A stretch of DNA of 64,000 bases from Stramonita haemastoma (Eukaryota; Mollusca; Gastropoda; Neogastropoda; Muricidae): assembly GCA_030674155.1 (NCBI GenBank), contig CM060318.1, forward strand, positions 84,758,122-84,822,121, in the 5' to 3' direction. The stretch's first letter is position 1. The number at the start of each line of letters is the position of its first letter. The position numbers and the translations under genes were made by a program. The notes under the pieces are model-generated. The model did no database searches, was not told the origin of the DNA, and saw only the letters and a list, made by a program, of their open reading frames with translations. Shown one piece after another: positions 1 to 13,339 of this stretch.

Positions 1-34
<34 letters not shown>

Positions 35-95
35 TATACCCAGACTGTACTGTCATGACAATAAACTTCTTTCATTGTTCATTGTTCTCTCTCTC
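1..95 (+). mobile_element. (TA)n tract and probable LINE 3' end
   Basis: An alternating TA run (1-38) is followed by CTGTCATGACAATAAACTTC and TTCATTGTTCATTGTT, the usual form of a CR1/L2-like LINE 3' terminus with short tail repeats. Truncated by the window edge. Confidence 0.4.
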
Positions 96-365
96 CTCCT
101 CCCTCCTCCCTTCCCTCCCTCCCCCCCCCCTCTTCTCTCAAGTTTTGAATACAGTGTTGCTATACTGTAGTACAGGCATGACATGACTTTTCATAATTTT
201 CATATACATTTATACAGTTTGATGTCCCTGAAACAGAATTTAATGTCTTATTATTTCTTCAGGTAATCCCAGTTTCCTGTCATTTTTGTCTGTCTCTTGC
301 CTCTCTGCTTTGGTCTCATCTGTCTGTTGTCTGACTGTTTAGATGCCTGTCTGTCTGTTTTTGCT

Positions 366-471
366 TGTGCATTTGTGTGTGTTTGTGAATGTGTGTTGTT
401 GTATGTGTGTTGTGTTGTGTTGTGTGTGTGTGGTGTGGTGTGTGGTGTGTGTGTGTGTGTGTGTGTGTGGT

Positions 472-503
<32 letters not shown>

Positions 504-625
504 TGTTGTTGTGTCTGTTGTCTGTGTCTGTGTCTGTGTTGTGTCTGTGTGTGTGCTTGCATACCTGTGTATGTCCGTGCGTGAGTGAGTGTGTGTGTGT
601 ATTTGAGTGTGTGTGTGCATGACCC
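366..625. repeat. (TG)n-rich tract
   Basis: Interrupted TG repeat with TCTG and TTG variants. All ORFs here are low-complexity artefacts. Confidence 0.95.
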
Positions 626-1037
626 TTTTGTATCGCTTTCTGTATGCATGTATGCATTTTAAAGAAACTTTATATCACCTCTCTCTTGTTTATTTTCTGC
701 CCTCCCAGTCCATTCGCCTGCCTTAAAAAAAATCCTTAGAAAATATTTTTTCATAATTATGTTACATGATATTTTGCCCGACTTGTTTTGTTCTGGTGAA
801 CTCCGGGTGATAATTATGTCAACACTGGGATGAGTACAGGGGTCCATTCTGTAATGTTATTTGCCAAAATGGTATTTTCAAGAATATTTTTGTACTTTGA
901 AGTGTTTCATATCTTTTTTTACACGCTTTTTTTTGTAACCCGGGGATGATAAATTATACGGAACTCTTCCCTCAGCACTGTCAGCTTTTATTGGCCTTCA
1001 AGAATGAAGTTATTTAGGAGCTGTATCATTTAATTGT

Positions 1038-1111
1038 GTTGTGTGTGTGTGTGTGTGTGTGTGCGCGCGCCGCGTGCTGCGCGGTGCGTTGGTGTGTGTG
1101 TGTGTGTGTGT

Positions 1112-1177
<66 letters not shown>

Positions 1178-1180
1178 TGA
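1038..1180. repeat. (TG)n tract
   Basis: TG runs with one GC-rich interruption (1063-1090). Confidence 0.95.
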
Positions 1181-1394
1181 GTGTATGTTTCAGATTGATG
1201 GTGTTAGATGTTTGAAGGGAATAGGAGTGTGGGCTTTGAACATGAAATGAAAGTTACTGGAGCACCTGAAACTGAATGAGGTGACAGCCCTGATGTGGCC
1301 TTTGTGGTGGGTAAGGCCATAGACATAAAATGAAATGAAGTGAACCATGGTATTTAACCTGGATGTGGGGCCAGAACCTCTGTGATCACCAGTC

Positions 1395-1600
1395 GTTATA
1401 TTGAATCAGTTCTTCGGATGATACCCATAAACCGAGCTTGTGTGTGCGAACGCATGCAGAATATCTTGCGCCTGCGTTGAAAACCTGCTCCGCCTTCCGA
1501 AAGAGTAGGTAAATTCAAGTTATTAGGAACAGATGACAAAATCGAAATACATACAAACAAATAAAAAAAAAAAAAAAAAAATAGACCTGCGTGCCCACAG
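1395..1600 (+). mobile_element. SINE fragment, same family as 36961, 5' truncated
   Basis: It shares CCCATAAACCGAG, CGCATGCAGAATATCTTGCG, AAAGAGTAGGT and GGAACAGATGACAAA with the body of the 36961 copy and ends in A-rich sequence. Confidence 0.6.
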
Positions 1601-1620
1601 GTGTCGTGTTTAGACATCAT

Positions 1621-1830
1621 CCCCGAAGTCGAAACGCGACTGCTTTAAAGCTGGGTTAAAAATGGTCACACACGCACAATCTCATGATTGGTGAACATCG
1701 GAGTTCCAACTGAGAAACAACAAATATCATCCTGGAAGTCGAAATGCGGCTACCTTAATGGCGGGTAAACAGTCTCATACGCAAAATCTCACCATTGGTA
1801 AACCTCGGAGCCCTAGCAGCGGATTGAAAA
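1621..1830 (+). mobile_element. Two successive 3' fragments of the 31482-type SINE
   Basis: Two copies of the block CCxGAAGTCGAAAxGCGxCT through AATCTCAxxATTGGT and GGAGxxCxAxC follow one another (1621-1715 and 1731-1830), suggesting a local duplication or two insertions. Confidence 0.55.
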
Positions 1831-2139
1831 AAAATATTGAATAGTCTGCGTCTGGGTGCAATATAAGCTGTAGAAATGTTGCTACAACCGTGGGGTTTTG
1901 GGGGGCTGATATAAAGAATTTTTCTTTATTGGATCAAATCTGCTGCAAGCTGCTATAAAAATAACATAATGAAAATCCAGACTCTGGGCCAAAAGCGAGC
2001 AGAACAATGGGGACAGTGTTTGCTGAGAGGAAAAAAACTAGACACATAAAGCAATAGATTTTTTGTGCCGTTCAAAAAAAAAGCTGAAAAAGCAGTGAAT
2101 ATATGAAAATGATATAGCAGACCTGCATAAAAGGTACAC

Positions 2140-2335
2140 GCAGTCGAATGAACGATCCAAAGACTGTGTACTGAAGAACAAAAACAAACACTCAGAGCGA
2201 AGATATTTTCTGTGCAGTTCCACAGACGGAAACAGGCCAGAAGTGAACAAACAAAAGACTGTACTGAAGCACACAAACAAACACTCAAAGCAAGCAGTTT
2301 TCTGTGCAGTTCCACAGAGGGAGAGAGGTCAGAGG
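2140..2335. repeat. ~95-bp two-copy direct duplication
   Basis: GACTGTGTACTGAAG...CAGTTCCACAGACGG (2160-2227) recurs as GACTGTACTGAAG...CAGTTCCACAGAGGG (2257-2320) with point differences. Confidence 0.75.
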
Positions 2336-2561
2336 GGAACTCACCCGTTTCTGGAAGCCCTGGGGCATGACGGGGTGCACACTCAGGTGTTGCAGCAGCA
2401 GCAACATCACCATGACCCCTGACCTCCGCCACTGCCATCTCTGGTACCAAAGTGACCTCTGTCTGCTGCCCCCCTCTCCCCCTGACCACATGTTTCACAC
2501 CTTACCACACCTCACCACACCTCACCACACACCACACACACCTCACCACACACCACCCCTA

Positions 2562-5055
2562 GGTCTGCACCCACCACTGGCCGGTTCACGGGGAAGTAGC
2601 CTAACTCAGCACTGGTCCACAGGGCCGCTAATCACTGATCTACCAGACAACCAGCACTCCACCTGCTACTTTGGTCCTTGCTGGTAAAGTGGGGATTTCA
2701 GCTAACGAGATTGAAGAGAAGATTATAATTATGCCCTACCTGTTTCCCAGTCATACGCTTAACTTAGATTTACTTTGCTGACGTTCCAAAACACAAGCTT
2801 GCTTTAGCATGAATTGAATCTGCGTTTGTGAATACCGCCCATAACTGATTTCATGGATTTCTGCGGAGAAAACGTCACATAACATGTGTCAAGTTCTCGC
2901 CTAGCGTTTGACAAGTAGCCTATAGGGTCAGCTTTTACACTCTCTGTTCCGGTTCTTATGTAAAATTTGATGTCAAACTAATTAACAACAGAAAAACACA
3001 ACAAATTCAGTTGCTCTTCTATAAGACAAATGGGTTGCACACATACCACTGCAATTTAAAACACAAAAAATTTTTAAAAGAAATGTTATCTATTATAGCC
3101 ACAGTATCAGCTTTGCAGAAGATTTGTCATAATTTGAACGCAATAAGTAAGCAGAGACTGAAGACAAGGCCGATCTAGCTGATTTTCTCTACCTGTGCAG
3201 ACAAGTGTGGTGACCTGAATGACTAAAGGCAGGTTGTTTTCTCAGCGCTGATTACAGTGTTCTCATGGTACACGCCAGATCCTGCTGTCTCACAGTAAAA
3301 CGCAAGCTTAATTTTTTAAAGGAAAAAAACAGCACTGAGTCACTTTCAGTTCATGGCTTCGTTAGCACTAGACGTATTCTGAAAGAAAAGACTGAGAAAC
3401 CAAACTTTGCCAAAATCATCAATCTGAATCGTTTACAAAGACAAAAAATCCCTGCCACTCACTAAAGAACGCGCCTTTTTCCATACAGAAGAACACGGCA
3501 AAGTTGTCTGGATATTTGCAAAGGAATTTTAACTTGTTCACAAATCAGGTTGTACAAACATGACTTTCTTGACAGCAGTCGTGTAAGTTATTTTAAGTAC
3601 GGTAAAAACAAAAACAAAACTTTAGAAGAGAGAACGAACTAAACTACTTTTAGAAAATCAAAAACTATGTATCCTAACAACCTGAAAATGAGTGTTCACA
3701 CGTCCAGACCCACCCCATCAGGTAACACACTGTAACTTCTCATGAAGTGCAACAAAGCCCAGGTTTCTGGTCACATAAAAAAAACAACACCCAAAACCTT
3801 CTCAGATTGAATCCTCTGTCCAAAAGGTGTTGTCCCCAACACTGAAGCACGGCACACTGCACGGTCCCAGACGTGTTGGTTCAGGCAGGGAACTAACAGC
3901 GGTGCCTGCCCAAAGACGTAACTCAGCCTGCCGTCAGACCGACAGACAGGTATGAAGATCGATCAGTGCTGTCCCCCCTCTCCAACCCCCTCCCTCCAGT
4001 GTCCTATAGTCTGCTGTGCACCTCCCCCCTCTCTCTCACCCCACTGGCTTCCTTCAGTTCCAGCCTCAGAAGACAGCTTACTACACTGAAGGCCGATCTG
4101 CCGGCCGCTGTGACGCTCTGCCCTGTCTGTGTGTTGTGTTATGAAGCTTATGCCGGTGAACGAACAATGGCAGACAGGCAGGCAGGCAGGCAGGCAGAGA
4201 TGGCGGGGTGTGGGAATGGCAGGTAGGCAGAAAAAGACACGCTAACGGCCCTTCACAGCAGGCAGGCGATTATTCAAAATCTCCTGCAGGCTTGAAACAG
4301 GGGCGACATTAAACTTTCCAACGGTTGTCAAATAATGGCGAAATAAAAAGGGGGGCGGTAGTAAAAGACAGGACAGGGAGGGGGCTGACAGCGCTGGGTC
4401 ACGCTTGAACCACTGGGGCGTGAAATCCGCCCCTGGCGACAGTGTCCCCCCTGCCTGAAAGGCCTGAAGATGACAGGAGATTGTACCCCGTTTGTGGGTT
4501 TCAGGTCTCCCAGCAAGGTAGAATCGAGCTGTATGGATGCGATCGACATTATGAAGTAACAGTTTCCGATAGAAGGGCTGATTGTTCCAGATGGTATCAG
4601 ACACTGATTCTGTGAGTGATGATTGATGGTGTCGGGGTGGGGAGGGACAGGCCATGTGGACTCCGCTATCGGTATCTGGTCACATATCACATATCAGCCT
4701 TAGCGAACCCCGTCACTGTCATCCTGTTTACTCCATGTATGCGTTCTTCTATGTTTGCCCAATGATGAAGTTTGGTTGTTTGGTTTCCAGTTTATTCCGA
4801 AGTACATCACTGTCATACAGGCTGTGGAAAAGCCAGCCAAACGTGCAGGCGCGTATCAAGAAATTCCAGCAGATACTTGACAACTGTACGCCACACTGTT
4901 GTACACAGACTATTTTATGACGTGCTTAAGCTACTTTATCCCGTTTCTGCAGGCATATAATCATGTTCTCAAAGGAGGGAGCAAGACACAGACAGGTTTG
5001 CACATGACAGGTTAACAACTCTCCCACCCTATCTTCAACACACAGGAGCAGGTGG
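2562..5055. other. No gene or repeat recognised
   Basis: Mixed-composition sequence with short chance ORFs, including one of 137 codons (minus, 4242-4655) with no recognisable motif. Confidence 0.5.
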
Positions 5056-5059
5056 GGTT

Positions 5060-5345
5060 GGATTCATCATCAGCATCTCAGCAGCAGTCGTCCCTTGACC
5101 ACGGGTCATGGAGGGGACAAGCAGCACACGTTGGTCAACACTTGACTCCAGGCTGATCGTGTCCAGCCTTTCTCAAGACAGCCATGTCAAGGCTGGTCCA
5201 GTCTTTCGATTCTCTGCATCCCATTCTTTATCTGTCTGCCCCTGTATTTCCCCCTCAAATGTTCCCTGTAGGATAGTCTTTGCAAGAGAGTTGTGACTTG
5301 TGACGTGACCAAACCATGCCAGCTTCCTCCACTTTACAACAGCCA
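5060..5345 (-). pseudogene. LINE ORF2 C-terminal fragment
   Basis: The minus-strand reading gives VVKWRKLAWFGHVTSHNSLA followed by KTILQGT, the conserved C-terminal block of a large class of metazoan LINE ORF2 proteins; then the frame decays. No start or catalytic domain is present. Confidence 0.65.
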
Positions 5346-5780
5346 GAAGAGGTTTGTTCCTGTGGCCCAGCTTTCATGACCACCTCTTGCCACACTGACT
5401 CCTTGGTTCCGTGGTTCCGCCTGAAGATGTGAAGAAGTCTTCATAATGGTTTCATTTCGAATGCACAGATTTTCATTTCCAGTTCTATAATGAAGATCCA
5501 GCTTTCACATCCCTACATCTGTATGGAAATGACGAATACTCTGAACAATTTTAAATATGTTGGGAAGCTGAGATCTTGGCTTTTCTTAATCCTGTTCCTC
5601 TTTGCCATGGGATTAGATGACATAAACGCAAGACTTGAATTGGTCAAAACTCCATCATCAGCTGATCCACTGATAGTGACTTGCTACAGATCTGATGATG
5701 GCTGCAGTCAGTGAAAAACAACAAATGTAACCAACTGAATCAGAATAAACAACAAAAACACCCCAAACCAAACAAAAACG

Positions 5781-5845
<65 letters not shown>

Positions 5846-5938
5846 CGGTGTGTGTGTGTGTGTGCACGTGTCTGTCTGTCTGTCTGTCTGTCAGTCTGTG
5901 CCTGTCTGTTTGTCTGTGTTGTCTGTCTGTCTGTGTTC
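5781..5938. repeat. (TG)n then (TCTG)n
   Basis: About 60 bp of pure TG, a short variant part, then TCTG repeats. Confidence 0.95.
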
Positions 5939-6550
5939 ATTCTGAAAAGTCCCAAAACAATTTCTTCCTTTTATTTTGCAGAGTGTGTCCCAAATCCTGG
6001 CAACTCCCCCTTTGACAGGGAGAGAGAAAGAGGTGTGGCTCTGAGTATGTCTTTCTGAAGGTGTTGGTAATTACCAGCAACTGATTATCACCTTCCGTGC
6101 CTACCCGGGAATCCTATTCCCACTCCTCTCCCTCCCATCTCTTCCCTTCCCCGTCTCCCCGTCTTTCGCACCCACCCCCACCTGCCACAACAGTAGGTTA
6201 CAAAGACAGCTAAGTGTGGCAAGTGTCTATGCATGGTAGCAATTAGTGATTCACACAATGGGGTTATCTTCTTCCTGGGGCTTTTGTAGGCAGGGAGCCG
6301 ACCCTAGCCTCAGTATTTATCCAAACCTCAGTTAGTTCACGAAGACGTAGGGTCTACATACATACGTGTAGGGCTAGATCTTGATGTATGGGTGTGGGAT
6401 TAAACCACTTGAAATATATGCATGTGTATAATGATAATGCATAGTGACTCTGAACAAGGAAGCGATGGTAACAACCATTTTTTAAAAACTGATTCACACA
6501 TTTGAATGTTTCTGTATGTAAATAAATCAGAATCGCCGAAAGATTGTTTT

Positions 6551-6552
6551 GA

Positions 6553-6584
<32 letters not shown>

Positions 6585-6660
6585 GGAGAGAGAGGAGATG
6601 AGAGAGAGAGAGAGAGAGACAGAGAAGAGACAGAGAGACAGAGAGGACGATAGAGACAGG
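6551..6660. repeat. (GA)n tract
   Basis: Purine dinucleotide run with GACA variants. Confidence 0.95.
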
Positions 6661-6783
6661 GTGGGTTCATTTTACCCACTGCGTGAATATGGAATACATT
6701 GCCCTCCTGAATTCGTCATTCTCGTTCCCGTCTGCCCTGTGAAATTCATTATCATTATCAAATTTGTTTTGTTGATCTGAGCA

Positions 6784-6807
6784 ATGTGTGTGTCATTGTG
6801 TGTGTGT

Positions 6808-6870
<63 letters not shown>

Positions 6871-6992
6871 TGTGTGCGTGCGTGCGTGTGTGTGTGTGGG
6901 AGGGGGGTGCGTGCGTGCGTCCGTTTCGTGCGATCATGCACGCGCGTGCGTGCGTGCATGTGTGTGTGTGTGTTAGTTGTTAGTGTTGTGTG

Positions 6993-7060
<68 letters not shown>
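6784..7060. repeat. (TG)n tract with (TGCG)n
   Basis: Two long TG runs separated by TGCG repeats and a G-rich patch. Confidence 0.95.
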
Positions 7061-7061
<1 letters not shown>

Positions 7062-9670
7062 CTAACTCATAATCTCTTGAATTTTGCTGGATTTTTCTGT
7101 GTTCGTTTTGTTTCCCTGTTTGTTTAAACATAATGACTATTTATTCTACATGGCTACAGCGTTTATTTCCATGAGGTTAGTGTTTCAAATATTCTTTGTG
7201 AAACAAACTAGTGGAAGCTAACAACCAACTAACCAGACAGTAAAAGTGAGCAACCAGGCCACTAATTATCAAGTCAACCAGCCAATCAAGGAAAAAAATC
7301 AACAAAAAAACCAACTAACAACAAAAACCCCAAACCAAAAACTTCAATCTGGGCTTAACTTAACTCGCTGTCACCACTTGTCACGGTAAGAACTCCACGC
7401 AATGTCGCCAGGGTTCGCCATCTTTCTCTGTCTCTGCTGAGTTCTACCATCTCCTGTAGCCCTCCCAGACCACTGGTCTCAGTGATGTTGGAATGTAGGA
7501 TGTTTGGGGTCTGCCTTTTTTTCTTCTATCCTAAACCTCTCCTTGGAGAGCTTTTATTATTTTTTAAATTTCTGTTATTTTATTCTGTCGTCATCAGATT
7601 TGTCTGTGTGTTTCAGTGTGTACAATCAACATATTGCACTGAGAGTTCATCATATGCTTTCATTTGTTCCTCTGTCTGACATTTGACTCTCAGAGGTCGC
7701 CTGTGGAACCAACATATTTTAACAAAAACAAAACAATTAGCAAAAAACAAACCCACCCAAAAAACAAAAACAAACCAAGCAAACATCATTTAATACAAAA
7801 CAAAATGATATTTTTACGACTCATAATGGTGAACCTTCCCAAGTAGGATAAGTAAGTGAGTCAGGATAAAGAGGCACCTGAAAGATATTCATGCTGCTGT
7901 GGGTTTCTTTCAGACTATGAGGACTCGATGATAAAATCTTTAAATTCCTTTATTTGGCACAGGCAGACCTGTTATTACAATGGGACCGGCAAACTGGAAC
8001 ATCTGCTTGTTGTGTCAGGTCATTGTTTGTACTGCCTCCATCACAACTGACATCTGTTGTAGCCCTCATCTCCCTGCTTTCCACTGTTGAAGGACATTTG
8101 CTTCCTCTGCAGTCAGGGGGTGAACATAAGAAGGTCACTGCAGCTGACACTGGGAAAAAGATTCATCCTCTACAGCATCATCAGTATTTAGTGCCTACAC
8201 TGGTTCTGCACTTCTTTGTGCCAGACCTTTGGTCGGAGAATTTATGACAGAGGCAGACAGTGAAGAGAAATAATGATGTTTGCTTTGTATTGTGACTGGC
8301 GTCAGGCTTGCCCTACCCAGTTTTCAGCCCTTAAAGCAAAAATGCAAAAAGCAAATCTCATTCATTAAGGAATCATTATTTTGTACCGCGTTTTTAGAAA
8401 TATCACCTAAAGATAAGCAAGAATATTGTGCGTATGTTGCGGTTTTCTGTTTTTATTTCTGTTAAGTTTTCGTGACTGTATGTATTTTCTGTTGTTTTTC
8501 TTTCCCATTATTTGCCTTGCTCCCCACCCCTACTCCTCTTTTCGGTGTTTTTTTTTTTCCTCGTTGATATCATGCTTTAGTCATCATATTTTCTTTGTAC
8601 CTCTAGCCTAAATGCTGTTCTTCCAATCCTTGTCAAATGTTCTTGTTTGCATGTTTGCTTCCTTCTCTGTTCCCCAGTTCTGTAAACCTTTGCTGTCCAA
8701 ACACCCCCATCCCACCCCTCCCCCAAAGAGAGTAGAAAACATTCAGCTTATTCTAGAAACACACGATCAATTTTACCCTGCTGTAAGATCGATCAGCACA
8801 AACAGAATTTTCTGGGTCTCTCTTCCCAGCTGAACAGTCCACCGGAAGTTTTCACTGGCTGGAGCATTACACCAGGGGGGTCCATAATCGCCACTGCAGC
8901 AGTTCTGCCACTTTTCATTTTGCCACCTTCCCCTTCACAACTTCCCAATTCGCCTTTCAGGAGAACTCAATGCGACAGTGCTGACGTTACGTTTTCTCTC
9001 CGTATCATACATGTCTGTTTCATAGAGCATCTTCTTGGAAAAATTGAATAACATTCATTTTCATGCATTGAGTGGTAAATGACATAAAACGAAAAAGATG
9101 AATTTAAAATGGTTTGACTGGACAAAAGCACATCCACCGCCTGACGCGGCCGCCTTTTTCCTTGTGATCATTTCTGTCTCCGGAAATGAAACACTGCCTG
9201 GCGTGTGAAGTATTTGGGAATGCTCTCAACAATGACACAGCTGACCGCTTGGAGAGAATGGCAAAACTGAATGGGCAAAGAGGGTATGCAGCTTTAAACA
9301 TTTTGCTTGTTGATCCAATGACAAAGTATAGCACTATGTTATGCTGCTACACTGAGATGCAGAAATTTTCTCATCAATTGCCTGATGTCCCTAGTAGTCA
9401 GTTAGCATGCGTGTAAATTAGTATCGTTGAAAAAAGCTGAAAACACTTATAATCTTTAAAAAAAAATATAAAAAGGACAAAAACCTAAAAACACTGGCCA
9501 GGCAAAACTCCTTCAGCATGATAAAACTGATTTTCAAATGTCTACTTTAAAAAAAAATCACAATCTTGTTTACCATCGTTTTTACAGCACATTTTGATGT
9601 ATTTTGTAGAAAAATTATATTGAGCATACAATAAGTTGAAAGGTTGTTGTTGCTGTATTGTATGTCTCTC
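7061..9670. other. No gene recognised
   Basis: AT-rich sequence with short unsupported ORFs (for example 76 codons at 9186, +). A possible antisense LINE 3' end lies near 7945-7990. Confidence 0.45.
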
Positions 9671-9671
9671 T

Positions 9672-10245
<574 letters not shown>

Positions 10246-10514
10246 GGGGGGGGAGGCTATGTATATATGTATAATCTGCGAATAAAGTTTTGTTTAAACC
10301 AAATTGAATGATATGGATCATCATATGTAACAGTCTGCCAGTCTCTATCCTGGCACAGCCTGTAAATATTATCACCCAGGCATGTGGCTATGAACACATG
10401 AGGAATCAGCAACTCTCAAAGCATTACTGTGGGCCACCCTGTAGCTGTAGATACATTATCTGCTGACATTCACTTTTTCAATGGTACTCCCTGACTCCTT
10501 TGGCTTTTTTTTTC

Positions 10515-11065
10515 TTTTTCATCCATGTCGTTTTCATTTGTGTCGTTTTCATCATGCATTCATGTTGTTTCATTAATTCATGTTGTTTTCATTCATTCAT
10601 GTTGTTTTCATTCATTCATGCCGTTTTCATTCATTTATGCTTTTCATTCATTCATTCATGCCGTTTTCATTCATTCATGCCATTTTCACTCATTCGTTCA
10701 TGCCGTTTTCATTTCATTCATTCATTCATCATTCATTCATTCATTCATTCATTCATTCATGTTGTTTTCATTCACGCCGTTTTCATTCATCCATTCATGA
10801 CATTTTCATTTATCCATTCATGACATTTTCATTCATTCATTCATTGATTCATGTTGTTTTCATTCATGCCGTTTTCATATTCGTTCATGCGTTTTCATTC
10901 ATTCATTCATTCATTCATCATTCATTCATTCAGTTTCATTCACGCCGTTTTCATTCATCCATTCTTTGCGTTTTCATTCATCCATCATGACATTTTCATT
11001 CATTCATGCCATTTTCATTCATTCATCCATGCCGTTTTCATTCATTCAATCATGTCGTTTTCATC
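10515..11065. repeat. (TTCAT)-based degenerate array
   Basis: ATTCATTCATGCCGTTTTCA-type units repeat over 550 bp with ATTC and GTTTTC submotifs. It produces histidine/serine/phenylalanine-rich ORFs that are repeat artefacts. Confidence 0.9.
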
Positions 11066-11280
11066 TAAGCCAACCATGCAGGCACCTTAGGGTCAATACC
11101 AGCCCTCTCCTGTGACCGTAGTCACCTTCTCCCACAGGACTGTCCCATCCACCACAGCACGTCTCAGAGTGGCCACCCAGACTACAACATCAGGAAAGAT
11201 TTTGGGGCATGAGCCATGTTTCCTGCACAATATAACATTCATTAGGGCCTCAGGTATTGTTGTATACACATAAAGAGGGG

Positions 11281-11530
11281 AAGGAAACAGAGAGGAGCAG
11301 AAGAAAGAGGATGACAAGAATGCGAAAAAGAGGCATACGAATAGGAAGAAGAGGACTGAGAATAGGAAGAGGAAGAATACGAAGAAGAAGAAGAAGAAGA
11401 AGAAGAAGAAGAAGAAGAAGAAGAAGAAGAAGAAGAAGAAGAAGAAGAAGAAAAAGTGAAGAAGAAAGTAAAAATACGAAGAAGAATATGAAGAAGAAAG
11501 AAAGAAAAGAGAAAGAAAAAAAAAAAGAAA
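11281..11530. repeat. (GAA)n-rich tract
   Basis: A near-pure GAA run at 11383-11455 inside a longer purine-rich stretch, next to the interspersed repeat at 11535. Confidence 0.93.
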
Positions 11531-11534
11531 AAAT

Positions 11535-12040
11535 ATATGGACGAACTCCAAAATCAAGTCATCAAGTTAAATATTCCTGGAAAGACCACTGATGTATCCT
11601 TTCTTTTTATTTAAAGTTACACAATCATGGTAGTATTGTGGCTTATTTTCAAAGCATAGAATGATGCAAGGGAGGAAGGTCTAACTGTGTTTCCTATCAG
11701 GAAAAGAAAACTGAAGCAGCAGACCCATCTTCTGTTTCCTAGTCAGTCATGTGGTCCACTTCAGTTACCCTAGCAACATGAAATGACGTCAGAAAAGGAA
11801 AGACTTGAATTACGCTGGCTCCACCAGTAGGCTGCTTGGACACAGACTAAATGGAGGAAATGACTGCAACATGTAACATTAACCAATGATGCGTCGTCAT
11901 CCGAATCCGTGATGGTATCGGCTGACCACAAAGGCCGTGTTATGCAGCCGGTAATGGATTGTGACATCAACTTTGAGCACAAGGTCTGACTCAGGCTGAG
12001 TGACCTACATTGCCCATGGCTAGCTAGACTGCCAAATCAA
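11535..12040 (-). repeat. Interspersed repeat, copy 1, next to (GAA)n
   Basis: About 400 bp are nearly identical to 43640-44060, including CCTATCAGGAAAAGAAAACT, GTGGTCCACTTCAGTTACCC and GCGTCGTCATCCGAATCCGT. Read on the minus strand it would end in a (TTC)n tail, like a retroposed element. No ORF or known family recognised. Confidence 0.75.
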
Positions 12041-13029
12041 CGTTTGTATCTCCCCGGGTGGAATGTAGCCTAGAGATACCAATCATGTCTACACTCATCC
12101 ATATTTCCACCTCATCTCTTTTCTATGAGCTGTTTCCCATTGCCTCGAACACTGCACTGATGGCTGTTAGCCTGTGGATGGTTAATACTATGTGTGATGG
12201 TAGACAGACTATTCCCCTGTTGTGATTGCACTTACAGGAGTGTCAGTGTTCATTGAGACTTTATAGTTTTTGTCCTAGTCTGCTGAATTCTGTAGTGTGA
12301 TGCCAGTTACTTCTTGTACACCTTTAACAAATTTTCTTCTGGAGTTTCTGTTTGTGAAGAAAAACTGATGTTAAGCTGCATTATTATCGCAGTTTTTGTC
12401 TGCAGGATGAACAGAAGGAATAAATATGGATCATTGTCATTACGCATTGTTATTGCTGTAACTGGTCTCCACATTTGTCCTGGAGTCCATGGACTCCTTG
12501 CCTTGTGGTCAGGTTTCTCTTAGAATATAGATCTATGTTTTGTCTCTTGAAGTTTTCTTCTCCTCTGTCTTTTGAAGGGCAACCAATATCAATTATCAGA
12601 TTTTGTTCTTTTAAAAACTCACATTTTTGGATGACCGCCAGATGAAGAAAAGAAACGGAACAGCAGAGTTCTGATGTTGTTTTCCACTCTGTAAGGCTAT
12701 CGAAGTAGCATCAGAACCACTGTCATGAAGATAAGCCCTAGCATGTGCTAATATTACAAATATCACACATTACATAGCACAGCGGGAAGGAACAACTTGT
12801 CAGGTTATCAAAGATATATCTGAAGTCTTGAGAGATGCATCTCAGTGAAATATGTCACTTCTGATGAAAATGTATTACCTCAAGTTATAACGTTTTCTTT
12901 AAATTTTGAAGACTTTTTATCAACAGCTTGGGTGAGGATTCTATTGTATCGTTAAGTCAAAAACAAAAATAATCTTTTACACACTATCTGCAATTCACTG
13001 GTCTAAAACATTGATAACATTCTTCTCTT
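12041..13029. other. No gene or repeat recognised
   Basis: AT-rich, apparently unique sequence. Confidence 0.45.
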
Positions 13030-13037
13030 CATTAACT

Positions 13038-13329
13038 TGGGGACGGAGTAGCTCAGTGGTCAGAGGACTGGCTTTCCCCCAGCTAAGGTTAAGCAGCATC
13101 AAGTGTGGTTACCAATTAGATGGGCGACCATATGCTTGCCTTGGCTTCAGTACAGTCCCTCAGCTGTAAATGGGTACCCGCCCTCTTTAGGGTCAGGGAA
13201 GGTAGAGCAGCGATGAAGAGGAGATGGGTGCCACCCTCAATATGCTGGTCCCTAGAGAAGCTGAGGTCTCTGATACCTCATTCCCCTACGACCACATAGG
13301 TTATGGGACACTTTTACCTTTTTTTTCAC
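13038..13329 (+). mobile_element. SINE with tRNA box A joined to 5S-rRNA-like region, copy 1 (full length)
   Basis: It is flanked by an 8-bp TSD CATTAACT (13030-13037, 13330-13337). It opens GGGGACGGAGTAGCTCAGTG (tRNA box A) and within 45 nt enters AGGTTAAGCAGCATCAAGTG, then GGTTACC and GATGGGCGACC, which resembles the 5S rRNA internal control region. A unique body follows, ending GGTTATGGGACAC and a T-rich tail. Confidence 0.75.
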
Positions 13330-13339
13330 CATTAACTCC

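Noticed and set aside
251..657. Several ORFs of 77-132 codons rich in His/Thr or Cys/Val
   Set aside because: They are translations of the (TG)n/(CA)n tract; the same applies to the Cys/Val and Glu/Arg ORFs at every dinucleotide repeat in the window.
1953..2498. 181-codon ORF on the minus strand
   Set aside because: It covers a local 95-bp duplication and a CACCAC-rich tract; no domain is recognisable and the composition changes along its length.
9186..9416. 76-codon ATG-started ORF on the plus strand
   Set aside because: Not low complexity, but no domain, splice context or promoter signal; chance ORFs of this length are expected in 64 kb.
13038..13130. tRNA or 5S rRNA gene
   Set aside because: Only box A of a tRNA and the internal part of a 5S gene are present, in a repeated element with a TSD and tail; neither RNA could fold completely.
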